Origin: Anoxypelagibacter denitrificans
GTDB lineage: Bacteria; Pseudomonadota; Alphaproteobacteria; Pelagibacterales; Pelagibacteraceae
Direction: 5' to 3'
Assembly: GCA_017640265.1 (NCBI GenBank)
Contig: JAGFVZ010000027.1
Coordinates: forward strand, 1-12,843
DNA: 12,843 bases
Position numbers and translations under genes: made by a program. Below, in pieces: positions 6,908 to 12,843 of the stretch. The notes under the pieces were generated by a model. It made no database searches, was not told the origin of the DNA, and saw only the letters and a list, made by a program, of their open reading frames with translations. Position 1 is the first letter of the stretch. Every line of letters starts with the position of its first letter.

Positions 6908-9469
6908 ATGAATTTTATAGCCAAGACACTAAATAAATTATTTAAAAGCGCCAATCAACAAGAATTAAATAAAATTAAGCCAATCGTAGCTAAAATTAAC
7001 GATTTGGAGAAAGATTTCTTAAAATTTTCAGCTGGAGATTTTGTTCAAAAAACCGAACAATTAAAAAAAAATATAGCTGAAGGAAGAAGTCTGGAAGAGA
7101 TTCTTCCAGAGAGTTTTGCTTTGGTTAGAGAGGCAGCAAAACAAACTCTTGATGAAAGACACTTCGATGTTCAATTAATGGGAGGTGTAGTTCTTCATCG
7201 AGGAAATATAGCTGAAATGAAAACCGGAGAAGGTAAAACTTTAGTTTCAACTCTACCTGCATATTTAAACGCCCTTAAAGGGAAAGGTGTTCATATAGTA
7301 ACTGTAAACGATTATCTTGCTAAGCGAGATTCAGAATGGATGGGTAAAATTTACAATCATTTAGGTCTAAAAACTGGATGTATTACAAATGAATTAGATG
7401 ACATAGAAAGGGAGCAAAATTACAATTCGGATATCACTTACGCAACAAATAATGAGCTTGGTTTTGATTATTTAAGAGACAACATGAAATATAGCTTTTC
7501 CGAGATGGTGCAAAAAAACAGAGATTTTTGTATAGTTGATGAAGTTGATAGTATATTAATTGACGAGTCTAGAACTCCGCTTATTATCTCTGGCGGGATA
7601 GAAGATAGGTCAGATCAATATTTTCTTGCAAATAAATTCATAAATGTACTGGAAAAGAAAGATTTTGAGTTAGATGAAAAAAATAAAAATGCAATTTTAA
7701 CAGATGTAGGAATTGATAAAATTGAAAAAATGTCTGAACAGTCAGGTATTTTAAAAAATAACAATTTTTATGATCCACAAAATTTAGATTTAGTTCATCA
7801 CATAAATCAGGCCTTAAAAGCAAATTTTTTATTTCAAAAAGATAAAGACTATATTGTCAGAGATGGCTATATTCAAATCATTGATGAATTTACTGGAAGA
7901 GCTTTAGAGGGAAGAAGATTTTCTGACGGTCTACACCAGGCTATTGAAGCTAAAGAAAATGTTGATATCCAAAAAGAGAGTCAGACTTTAGCTTCAATAA
8001 CATATCAAAACTATTTTAGATTATATAATAAACTTTCAGGAATGACTGGGACGGCTTTAACTGAGGCGGAAGAATTCTTTGATATTTATAAATTAAATGT
8101 CGTAAGCATTCCAACAAATGAGAAAATGATAAGAAAAGATTTTAACGATCAAATTTTTAGGACTGAGAAAGAAAAAAATTATGCAATATTAAAAAAAGTT
8201 CAAGAATGTCGTAACAAAGGTCAGCCGGTTTTAGTTGGAACTACTAGTATTGAAAAATCAGAAAAAATTTCAAACTTGCTTAAAAAAAACAAACTTGATC
8301 ATAATGTTTTAAATGCAAAACATCATGAAAAAGAAGCAAAAATTATCGCTGAAGCAGGAAAGATTAGTATGATAACTATTGCTACAAATATGGCTGGAAG
8401 AGGAACTGATATTCAACTAGGGGGTAACAAAAATTTTATAATTGCAAATGAAAACAAAACTTCGGAACAAATTAATAAAATTAAAATTGATAAAGAAAAA
8501 GTTAAAAGCTTTGGCGGCTTACACATTGTGGGAACAGAAAGACATGAAAGTAGAAGAATAGATAATCAGCTTAGAGGTAGGTCGGGAAGACAAGGTGATC
8601 CAGGTTCATCTATTTTTTATATAAGCTTAGAAGATGACTTAATGCGAATATTTGGAGCAAAATCTATAGATGGTATGCTTAAAAAATTAGGTCTAAAAGA
8701 AAATGAGTCTATTGATCACCCTTGGATCAATAAAGCTATAGAGAGAGCGCAACAGAAAGTTGAAGCTAGAAATTTTGAAATTAGAAAAACGCTTCTCAAA
8801 TTTGATGATGTTATGAATGATCAGAGACAGGTTATCTTTGGTCAAAGACTCAAGATACTTAAAGCAAATAAAATTTCGGAAATGATTTACTCATTTTTAA
8901 CTGAAATTAATAATAATCTAGAAAGAACACACGAAAATTACAAAAACAGTAATGATTTAAAAATATTTTCCAATGAAGTTAAAATAAATTTTGGAAATAT
9001 TTTTAACGAAAGTCAGATTGAAACCTTTGCAAAAATGGAAAAAAAAGAACTTATTCAAAAAGTGAACAATTTTTTTGATGAAAAAAGACAAGAACGTATA
9101 AAACTTCTAGGGGAAAAGGAAAACAATGAAGTAGAAAAAAGAATTTTTTTACAAATTTTAGATTTTTTATGGAGATCTCACCTGCAGTATTTGGAACAAT
9201 TAAGACAAGTTATTGGTTTAAGAAGCTATGGACAAAAAGATCCTTTGGCCGAATTTAGACGAGAAGCTTTCGAGCTTTTTGAAAATTTGTTATTTAAAGT
9301 CAAAACTGAAACAATAAAATTTTTAATGAATCTTAAAGTTGTTATTGAAAAAAAAGAAGAACAAACAAAAAATATTCCTGTAGAAAAAAAGAAGAAAATT
9401 TCTCGAAATGATCCTTGCACTTGTGGCTCTGGAAAAAAATACAAACACTGCTGTGGAAGAGCAGCCTAA
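6908..9469 (+). CDS. secA: Preprotein translocase motor ATPase SecA
   Basis: The ATP-driven motor that pushes unfolded preproteins through the SecYEG channel at the inner membrane. The 853-residue protein is a little shorter than the roughly 900-residue E. coli form. Visible motifs are Walker A MKTGEGKT (104-111), Walker B DEVD (211-214), IIDEFTGR (324-331), the second nucleotide-binding-domain motif ATNMAGRGTD (492-501), and RRIDNQLRGRSGRQGDPG (549-566). A Lys-rich linker precedes a C-terminal SEC-C zinc motif with C837, C839, C848 and C849, the site known to contact SecB and lipids. It is transcribed alone, divergent from argJ, and ends 3 bases before the stop of the convergent demethylase gene, with no room for a terminator between them. 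Confidence 0.98.
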   Translation: MNFIAKTLNKLFKSANQQELNKIKPIVAKINDLEKDFLKFSAGDFVQKTEQLKKNIAEGRSLEEILPESFALVREAAKQTLDERHFDVQLMGGVVLHRGNIAEMKTGEGKTLVSTLPAYLNALKGKGVHIVTVNDYLAKRDSEWMGKIYNHLGLKTGCITNELDDIEREQNYNSDITYATNNELGFDYLRDNMKYSFSEMVQKNRDFCIVDEVDSILIDESRTPLIISGGIEDRSDQYFLANKFINVLEKKDFELDEKNKNAILTDVGIDKIEKMSEQSGILKNNNFYDPQNLDLVHHINQALKANFLFQKDKDYIVRDGYIQIIDEFTGRALEGRRFSDGLHQAIEAKENVDIQKESQTLASITYQNYFRLYNKLSGMTGTALTEAEEFFDIYKLNVVSIPTNEKMIRKDFNDQIFRTEKEKNYAILKKVQECRNKGQPVLVGTTSIEKSEKISNLLKKNKLDHNVLNAKHHEKEAKIIAEAGKISMITIATNMAGRGTDIQLGGNKNFIIANENKTSEQINKIKIDKEKVKSFGGLHIVGTERHESRRIDNQLRGRSGRQGDPGSSIFYISLEDDLMRIFGAKSIDGMLKKLGLKENESIDHPWINKAIERAQQKVEARNFEIRKTLLKFDDVMNDQRQVIFGQRLKILKANKISEMIYSFLTEINNNLERTHENYKNSNDLKIFSNEVKINFGNIFNESQIETFAKMEKKELIQKVNNFFDEKRQERIKLLGEKENNEVEKRIFLQILDFLWRSHLQYLEQLRQVIGLRSYGQKDPLAEFRREAFELFENLLFKVKTETIKFLMNLKVVIEKKEEQTKNIPVEKKKKISRNDPCTCGSGKKYKHCCGRAA

Positions 9470-9472
9470 TTT

Positions 9473-10888
9473 CTAATGTAAACTATCTTTTTCCTCGCCA
9501 ATTTTGGCTTCCCTAGTGTTTGGATTGAAAGACTCAGTAAACGGTATTGGAACAACTACTGCATCAACTGGTTTATTAGAATATTTTTTTGGTAAATGAA
9601 CTTTATATTTTTTACCAAAATTACCAATCGGAAATCCATTGCTACTCAAATTCCCCTCATACGGAACGTAACCCATCGCGATATTTTTCCTTTTTTCAGG
9701 ATGGTACCAAGGTGAGGTAACATAACCTACCGGCTTCCCTCCATCTGAATTTGAAATTAACCAAAAATCTGGAGCATATTCTTCAATTGGATTTCCTCCC
9801 ATTTCAAGTCCAACCAGTTGAAGCTTATAGGGCTTGTCTCCATTTTTAAGCTGTTCTTTAATTTTATGTAAAGCTTCTTTACCAACATAGTCTGCTTGCT
9901 TGTTCCACTCTCCTTTTCCTGACAAAGAAACTTGGTAGCCTAAGTTACATTGGAATGGATTGTGTTCTTGGTCCATATCTTGACCCCAAGATAAAATTCC
10001 TGCTTGAATTCTTCTGTGGTGAGCAGGAGCTATTACCATAAGTTTATGTTTTTTTCCCGCTCGAAGTACAGCGTTCCACATATCTTCTGCATATAAAGTT
10101 GCGTTACGAAGATAAATTTCGTAGCCAGCTTCACCAGAAAATCCTGATTGTGAAATCACGCAACTTCTGCCGCCTACTTTCGCTTCCGCCAAACCGTAAA
10201 ATGGTATGTTATCCATGTCTACCTGATCCCCAATTAAATCCTTCATTAATGCTTTTGCTTTCGGCCCTTGAATTTGAACTGGACATGTATCTATTTCATC
10301 AATTTCTATATTGAATCTTTTGTCTGCATTAATGCCTTGCAAATACATGCCAATATCAGAATCTGACAAACTAAACCAAAATTCGTCATCAGCTAATCTC
10401 ATTAAAACTGGATCGTTAAGAACTCCGCCTTTATAATTACAGAGAACAACATAACGTCCTCTCATTGTTGAAATTTTTGTTGCATCGCGTGTAATGACAT
10501 AATTTATAAATTTTTCAGCATCAGGTCCCTTAACACGAATTTGTCTTTCTACAGCTACATTCCACATTGTTACATGATTTTTTATTGCTGCATATTCGAC
10601 CATTGCACCACCTTTTTCCGGCCTTACATATCCTCTTGGATGATAAACACGATTGTAAACAGTCGCCCTCCAGCATCCTGCTTTCATCGACAAATGCCAG
10701 TATGGAGATTTTCTTACACGTGTTGAAATTAGCATTTCTACTTTTGTTGGTCCGCTTTGTCTTAAGTTATAAGGCACATGTCTATCTGATTGATCTACAG
10801 ATGTATTGTGTTTCACTTTATTATAATCTACTTTTTCATTTTTGAATGAAACTGATTTTACTTTTTTAATTTTTTTCTTTTTAGGCAT
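9473..10888 (-). CDS. DmdA/GcvT-family tetrahydrofolate-dependent demethylase, substrate unassigned
   Basis: A 471-residue member of the GcvT aminomethyltransferase fold. Relatives move a methyl or methylene group from a substrate onto tetrahydrofolate: GcvT (glycine cleavage), DmdA (DMSP) and LigM (vanillate). From memory of SAR11 DmdA, segments such as WNVAVERQ (109-116), LNDPV (157-161), SDSDI (175-179), IQGPK (206-210), the SGEAGYEIY region (251-259) and NPFQC (310-314) match it closely. The folate-binding Glu is probably E257. The C-terminal barrel ends near PIPF (447-450). Differences from DmdA (about 370 residues) are a Lys-rich N-terminal extension (1-48, starting MPKKKKIKKVK), extra length in the C-terminal barrel and a 21-residue tail. 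The start overlaps the upstream reductase-like gene by 8 bases. It ends in TAG, unlike the other complete genes here, and is visibly richer in G+C. True DMSP demethylation is possible but not proven. Confidence 0.85.
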   Translation of the reverse strand: MPKKKKIKKVKSVSFKNEKVDYNKVKHNTSVDQSDRHVPYNLRQSGPTKVEMLISTRVRKSPYWHLSMKAGCWRATVYNRVYHPRGYVRPEKGGAMVEYAAIKNHVTMWNVAVERQIRVKGPDAEKFINYVITRDATKISTMRGRYVVLCNYKGGVLNDPVLMRLADDEFWFSLSDSDIGMYLQGINADKRFNIEIDEIDTCPVQIQGPKAKALMKDLIGDQVDMDNIPFYGLAEAKVGGRSCVISQSGFSGEAGYEIYLRNATLYAEDMWNAVLRAGKKHKLMVIAPAHHRRIQAGILSWGQDMDQEHNPFQCNLGYQVSLSGKGEWNKQADYVGKEALHKIKEQLKNGDKPYKLQLVGLEMGGNPIEEYAPDFWLISNSDGGKPVGYVTSPWYHPEKRKNIAMGYVPYEGNLSSNGFPIGNFGKKYKVHLPKKYSNKPVDAVVVPIPFTESFNPNTREAKIGEEKDSLH

Positions 10889-11609
10889 AATTATTCTCCA
10901 TTAACCATTTGTTTGTTTCTTTAAGTCCGCCAAAAGTATAAATATGAAAATTATTAGTTGTTCCTTTCAATTTTTCGATTATATCGTTTGGATCTCTTGG
11001 TTTTAGTAAATCTAAAGTTTTAGTTACATTAGATTTCAAAAAATTAATTGAATTTTTTGTTCCAACAATATTTGCAAATTTTAATAGACTGCTTATTTTT
11101 AGAGGTCCGGTAATTCCAACATGAACTGGTAAAGTTTGTTTTGAAATAAATTTAGCTATTGATTCGGCGTCTAGCAACCATTGAGTAACTATGTAGTCTG
11201 CGTGGGGTCTTTTTTCGATCATAGCTTTTTCTAAATCCGAATCGGATATATCAGGAGACCCATCCGGATGTCCAGCAATTCCTATCTTCAATCCTTCAAA
11301 TAATCCCGTCTCTAATAATTGTAATGAACAATGATAATCGCCAATAGGTTGAGAGCTGCCCCCTATTACTAGGGCTTGTTTAACTCCCCCATCTTTGCAT
11401 GAGTTTATGTAATCTTTTAATTCTTCCAAATTTTTTATTGAGCGAGCTGGAAAATGAGGCACCGGATTAAATCCAGATTGAGCAAGCTCCATTGCTTTCT
11501 TGGCTACTTCCTTAAAATCATTTCCATGCAACATAGTAATGTAAACATCTTTAACTTTAGGCAAGGTGGATAAATCTGTTTTCACCGTTATCTCTATCGA
11601 AAAGTTCAT
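10881..11609 (-). CDS. Methylenetetrahydrofolate reductase (MetF)-family protein, short form
   Basis: A 242-residue TIM-barrel protein resembling MetF, the flavoenzyme interconverting 5,10-methylene- and 5-methyl-tetrahydrofolate. Recalled E. coli MetF motifs align as follows: SIE (4-6) with the SFE containing the catalytic Glu; PHFPARS (51-57) with PHLTC; IAGHPDGSP (111-119) with VAAYPEVHP; VTQWLLDAES (141-150) with ITQFFFDVES; and IYTFGG (223-228) with FYTLNR near the end. It is about 50 residues shorter than typical MetF. The MetF RGD segment that carries the catalytic Asp reads GGSSQP (83-88) here, so Ser replaces that Asp. As first gene of the operon it overlaps the demethylase gene by 8 bases. 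The likely role is handling the methyl-folate made by its partner, but with the altered site it could instead be a binding or electron-transfer subunit. Confidence 0.8.
   Translation of the reverse strand: MNFSIEITVKTDLSTLPKVKDVYITMLHGNDFKEVAKKAMELAQSGFNPVPHFPARSIKNLEELKDYINSCKDGGVKQALVIGGSSQPIGDYHCSLQLLETGLFEGLKIGIAGHPDGSPDISDSDLEKAMIEKRPHADYIVTQWLLDAESIAKFISKQTLPVHVGITGPLKISSLLKFANIVGTKNSINFLKSNVTKTLDLLKPRDPNDIIEKLKGTTNNFHIYTFGGLKETNKWLMENNYA
10896..10899 (-). promoter_or_regulatory. Ribosome binding site of the demethylase gene, inside the reductase-like gene
   Basis: GGAG stands 7 bases before the demethylase ATG and lies within the last codons of the upstream reductase-like gene. Together with the 8-base ATGCCTAA overlap it supports this start codon and translational coupling of the pair. 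Confidence 0.65.
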
Positions 11610-11612
11610 AAT

Positions 11613-11616
11613 CTCC
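11613..11616 (-). promoter_or_regulatory. Ribosome binding site of the MetF-like gene
   Basis: GGAG lies only 3 bases before the ATG at 11609, shorter than the usual spacing. An in-frame TGA six codons upstream of the ATG rules out a longer ATG, GTG or TTG start, so this start is favoured. Confidence 0.45.
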
Positions 11617-11674
11617 GGGATATATCAGGGGACTTTTGGGGTGTCTAGAATTTTCGATGATTGTTGAGATCAGA

Positions 11675-11680
11675 TATAAT
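11675..11680 (+). promoter_or_regulatory. Candidate -10 box upstream of the EamA remnant
   Basis: A perfect TATAAT ends 17 bases before the ATG of the broken transporter frame at 11698. No good -35 box is seen at the proper spacing. It may be a leftover of the original promoter. Confidence 0.3.
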
Positions 11681-11697
11681 AAGTTTAAGCCCTAAAA

Positions 11698-11847
11698 ATG
11701 AACATCAGTGTGTTTTTGGCAATTATTTTTGCGGCTCTTTTACATGCTTCGTAGAATGGCATGCTTAAATCTCACAAAGATAAACACGTAGCTTTTGCTG
11801 CAATTTTAGTTATCTTTATAGGAGTTGTTTTAATTGAATTTTTGTAA
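11698..11847 (+). pseudogene. Remnant of an EamA/DMT-family membrane transporter
   Basis: Read from ATG 11698 this frame gives 18 hydrophobic residues ending in LLHAS, then TAG at 11752-11754, then NGMLKSHKDKH and a second hydrophobic stretch to TAA at 11845-11847. EamA-type transporters of about 290 residues commonly begin with a first membrane helix ending HASWN followed by a Lys-rich loop, so the TAG sits exactly where Trp (TGG) is expected: a single G-to-A change. Only 50 codons remain. The ending, ILVIFIGVVLIEFL, looks like the last helix of such a transporter, so an internal deletion may have joined the two ends. The family call rests on one motif and on hydrophobicity. Confidence 0.6.
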
Positions 11848-12078
11848 TCTTTTCTTTTTAAGAAAAATTACGTTTTTAACATCTTTGATAGCTAAATCAG
11901 TATCAGCATAACAAACGACAGGTCGGTTAAATTTTAGTTGCTTCTCGTACGTTCTATTTTGTTTTACTTCGGTATATCTTCTTTTTAGAATTTGCTTTTG
12001 AATCTGGAATGTTATGTTTGCATAATCCACCCTCTCAGTTCTCCAGCCCATTAATCTTTTTATATAATTCAAAATCAT
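11830..12078 (-). CDS. Hypothetical basic 82-residue protein
   Basis: I do not recognise this protein. It is strongly basic, starts MILNYIKRLMGW, has a central segment VVCYADTDLAIKD (54-66) and ends in a Lys/Arg-rich tail. No signal peptide or membrane helix is evident. In favour of a real gene is AGGTGG (5 of 6 to the consensus AGGAGG) exactly 6 bases before the ATG, better than most starts in this window. Against it are the lack of a recognised family, a position inside a decayed region, and an 18-base 3' overlap with the EamA remnant on the other strand. A start at Met10 is also possible but would lack this ribosome binding site. Confidence 0.4.
   Translation of the reverse strand: MILNYIKRLMGWRTERVDYANITFQIQKQILKRRYTEVKQNRTYEKQLKFNRPVVCYADTDLAIKDVKNVIFLKKKRLQKFN
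11998..12026 (+). promoter_or_regulatory. Candidate sigma-70 promoter reading towards the TauE/SafE gene
   Basis: TTGAAT (11998-12003), a 17-base spacer and CATAAT (12021-12026) match the consensus boxes 4/6 and 5/6 with ideal spacing. It lies inside the minus-strand 82-residue ORF. If used, it would give the transporter mRNA a leader of about 250 bases, long for so compact a genome. Confidence 0.3.
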
Positions 12079-12126
12079 ATCTATCCACCTTCTTTACTTT
12101 GCTAGATGCAGGCCCCTTGAGAGATT
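12079..12126. other. Intergenic stretch, start of a G+C-rich patch
   Basis: It includes the ribosome binding site of the minus-strand 82-residue ORF (12085-12090). From about 12103 it becomes richer in G+C, with GGCCCC at 12111-12116. TGAGAG at 12118-12123 could pair with CTCTCA at 12032-12037. No known RNA family was recognised. Confidence 0.35.
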
Positions 12127-12294
12127 ATGGATCGCAGTAACTACGTGTACTGCAGAAAAGTAAGTGAACCCGCACCTAACAAATCAGATTTTCACAAAAC
12201 CCAGATATAGAATAACCTGTCTGAATCGATCATTATTGATTTAAGTCAAAAATTTGAAAATCAACTAAAAGAGTTACAAAATGGAGATATCTGA
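12127..12294 (+). pseudogene. Short frame interrupted by TAG, possible degraded small gene
   Basis: From ATG 12127 the frame runs 27 codons (beginning MDRSNYVYCRKVSEPAP) to TAG at 12208-12210, then continues another 27 codons (ending FENQLKELQNGDI) to TGA at 12292-12294. The second part looks like a normal amphipathic helix. The first part uses many C-ending codons, unlike its neighbours, and may instead be part of a structured RNA. The frame overlaps the TauE/SafE start by 14 bases in another frame, as coupled genes often do. No family is recognised. Confidence 0.3.
12134..12153. repeat. Inverted repeat / hairpin in the G+C-rich patch
   Basis: GCAGTA (12134-12139) and TACTGC (12148-12153) form a perfect 6-base-pair stem with an 8-base loop. 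It is not followed by a T-run, so it is not a typical intrinsic terminator on either strand. Confidence 0.45.
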
Positions 12295-12843
12295 CTTGTT
12301 TTATATACTTCTTCCGTTGGTAGCTTTTTTATATGCATCTGTCGGTCACGGAGGTGCTAGTGGTTACCTTGCTCTTATGGCAATATTTGGGATATCCGTT
12401 AGCGTAATGAAACCAACTGCATTGATTTTAAATTTATTTGTTGCGGGCATTTCTTTTTATTATTTTTATCAATCGAAACACTTCAAATGGCGTTTATTTT
12501 ATCCTTTTGCCATTACATCTGTTCCTGCAGCTTTTTTGGGTGGACTAATAAACATAAACATTACGCTATACAAACAAATATTAGCGATACTACTGTTGTT
12601 TTCAATCTTTCGTCTTTTAGGATTTTTTGGCAAAGAAAGTAAGTCAATAAAGGAACTAAAACTTTGGCAAGGGCTGGTTATAGGAGCTATAATAGGCTTA
12701 TTTTCAGGAATGATAGGTATTGGTGGTGGCATCGTTTTAAGCCCTGTAATTTTGTTGTTTAAGTGGGGGAAAATGAAGTCAACAGCAGCAGTTTCAGCCT
12801 TATTTATTTGGGTTAATTCAGCAGCAGCTCTTACGGGAATCTT
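12281..12843 (+). CDS. TauE/SafE-family membrane transporter (partial, cut by window edge)
   Basis: The first 187 residues of a polytopic inner-membrane protein of the TauE/SafE (DUF81) family, usually about 250 residues. Members are linked to export or uptake of sulfite, sulfoacetate or other organic anions, but most lack a known substrate. Both halves of the internal repeat carry the typical glycine motif: VGHGGASGY (21-29) and GMIGIGGGIVLSP (143-155). Hydrophobic segments lie at about 7-20, 27-60, 72-91, 97-115, 129-160 and from 168 on. The ATG at 12281 gives a normal N-terminus directly before the first helix, but its ribosome binding site is weak. Translation might be coupled to the overlapping upstream frame. 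Its nearness to the demethylase operon hints at sulfur or C1 compounds, but the genes are on opposite strands and separated by a decayed region. Confidence 0.88.
   Translation, partial: MEISDLFYILLPLVAFLYASVGHGGASGYLALMAIFGISVSVMKPTALILNLFVAGISFYYFYQSKHFKWRLFYPFAITSVPAAFLGGLININITLYKQILAILLLFSIFRLLGFFGKESKSIKELKLWQGLVIGAIIGLFSGMIGIGGGIVLSPVILLFKWGKMKSTAAVSALFIWVNSAAALTGI

Noticed and set aside
10541..10845. Overlapping plus-strand frames opposite the demethylase gene
   Set aside because: They are antisense to a well-conserved coding region, have no start signals and are rich in Leu, Phe and Cys as typical shadows are.
11611..11645. G-quadruplex from the GGG/GGGG/GGGG runs
   Set aside because: Only three runs are present; four are needed for an intramolecular quadruplex.
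11850..11866. Inverted repeat TTTTCTT / AAGAAAA after the EamA remnant as a terminator
   Set aside because: The 7-base-pair stem is almost all A-T with a 3-base loop and lacks a following T-run. It also falls in the Lys-rich 3' end of the minus-strand ORF.
11752..12210. Recoding of TAG as an amino acid, suggested by two amber-interrupted frames
   Set aside because: RF1, which reads UAG, is intact in this window. The demethylase gene uses TAG as a genuine stop at 9473-9475, beyond which the frame only runs antisense into secA. No suppressor tRNA is visible. Decay is simpler.
12079..12210. 6S RNA or another known small RNA, suggested by CTCAAGGGG-like segments on the minus strand
   Set aside because: I could not find the long closing stem and central bubble of 6S RNA, nor a tRNA, SRP or tmRNA core. 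It is kept only as an unexplained G+C-rich patch.
12499..12732. 77-codon minus-strand frame opposite the TauE/SafE gene
   Set aside because: The plus-strand frame has both glycine motifs and membrane helices of the family. The minus frame is a Pro/Ile-rich shadow.
1..12843. Insertion sequences, CRISPR arrays, tRNA genes, rRNA genes or prophage genes
   Set aside because: Reading both strands I saw no transposase-like protein, no regularly spaced repeats, no cloverleaf sequences and no phage genes.

Overview
The window looks like a piece of a streamlined, AT-rich marine alphaproteobacterial genome, most probably SAR11 (Pelagibacterales). The reasons are the very low G+C read by eye, genes packed with gaps of 1-5 bases or overlapping stops, almost no terminators or leaders, alphaproteobacterial neighbours (UbiG, DUF1178, LysC, RF1, PrmC), and a protein resembling the SAR11 DMSP demethylase DmdA. 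The species assignment is inference.

Bases 71-4294 hold a tight minus-strand cluster read in the order lysC, ispG, prfA, prmC, with gaps of 3, 5 and 1 bases. It covers aspartate-family amino acid synthesis, isoprenoid precursors, translation termination and release-factor methylation. A 66-base divergent spacer separates it from ubiG (ubiquinone synthesis, plus strand). ubiG runs tail to tail into a DUF1178 gene, and the two stop codons share the palindrome TTAA. DUF1178 follows argJ (arginine synthesis) on the minus strand. A 59-base divergent spacer then leads to secA (protein export, plus strand). All of this is core housekeeping.

Bases 9473-11609 hold a two-gene minus-strand operon that is the most interesting part. 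A short methylenetetrahydrofolate-reductase-like gene overlaps by 8 bases a long GcvT/DmdA-type, tetrahydrofolate-dependent demethylase gene. The pairing suggests removal of a methyl group from an unidentified substrate onto tetrahydrofolate, followed by processing of the methyl-folate. The demethylase has a lysine-rich N-terminal extension. The reductase-like protein appears to lack the usual catalytic Asp of MetF.

Bases 11610-12280 are a loose, partly decayed stretch, unusual in so compact a genome. It carries the remnant of an EamA-type transporter interrupted by an amber codon, an orphan 82-residue minus-strand ORF with a good ribosome binding site, a G+C-rich patch with a hairpin, and a second short amber-interrupted frame. 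The last gene, cut by the right edge, is a TauE/SafE-family membrane transporter (plus strand).
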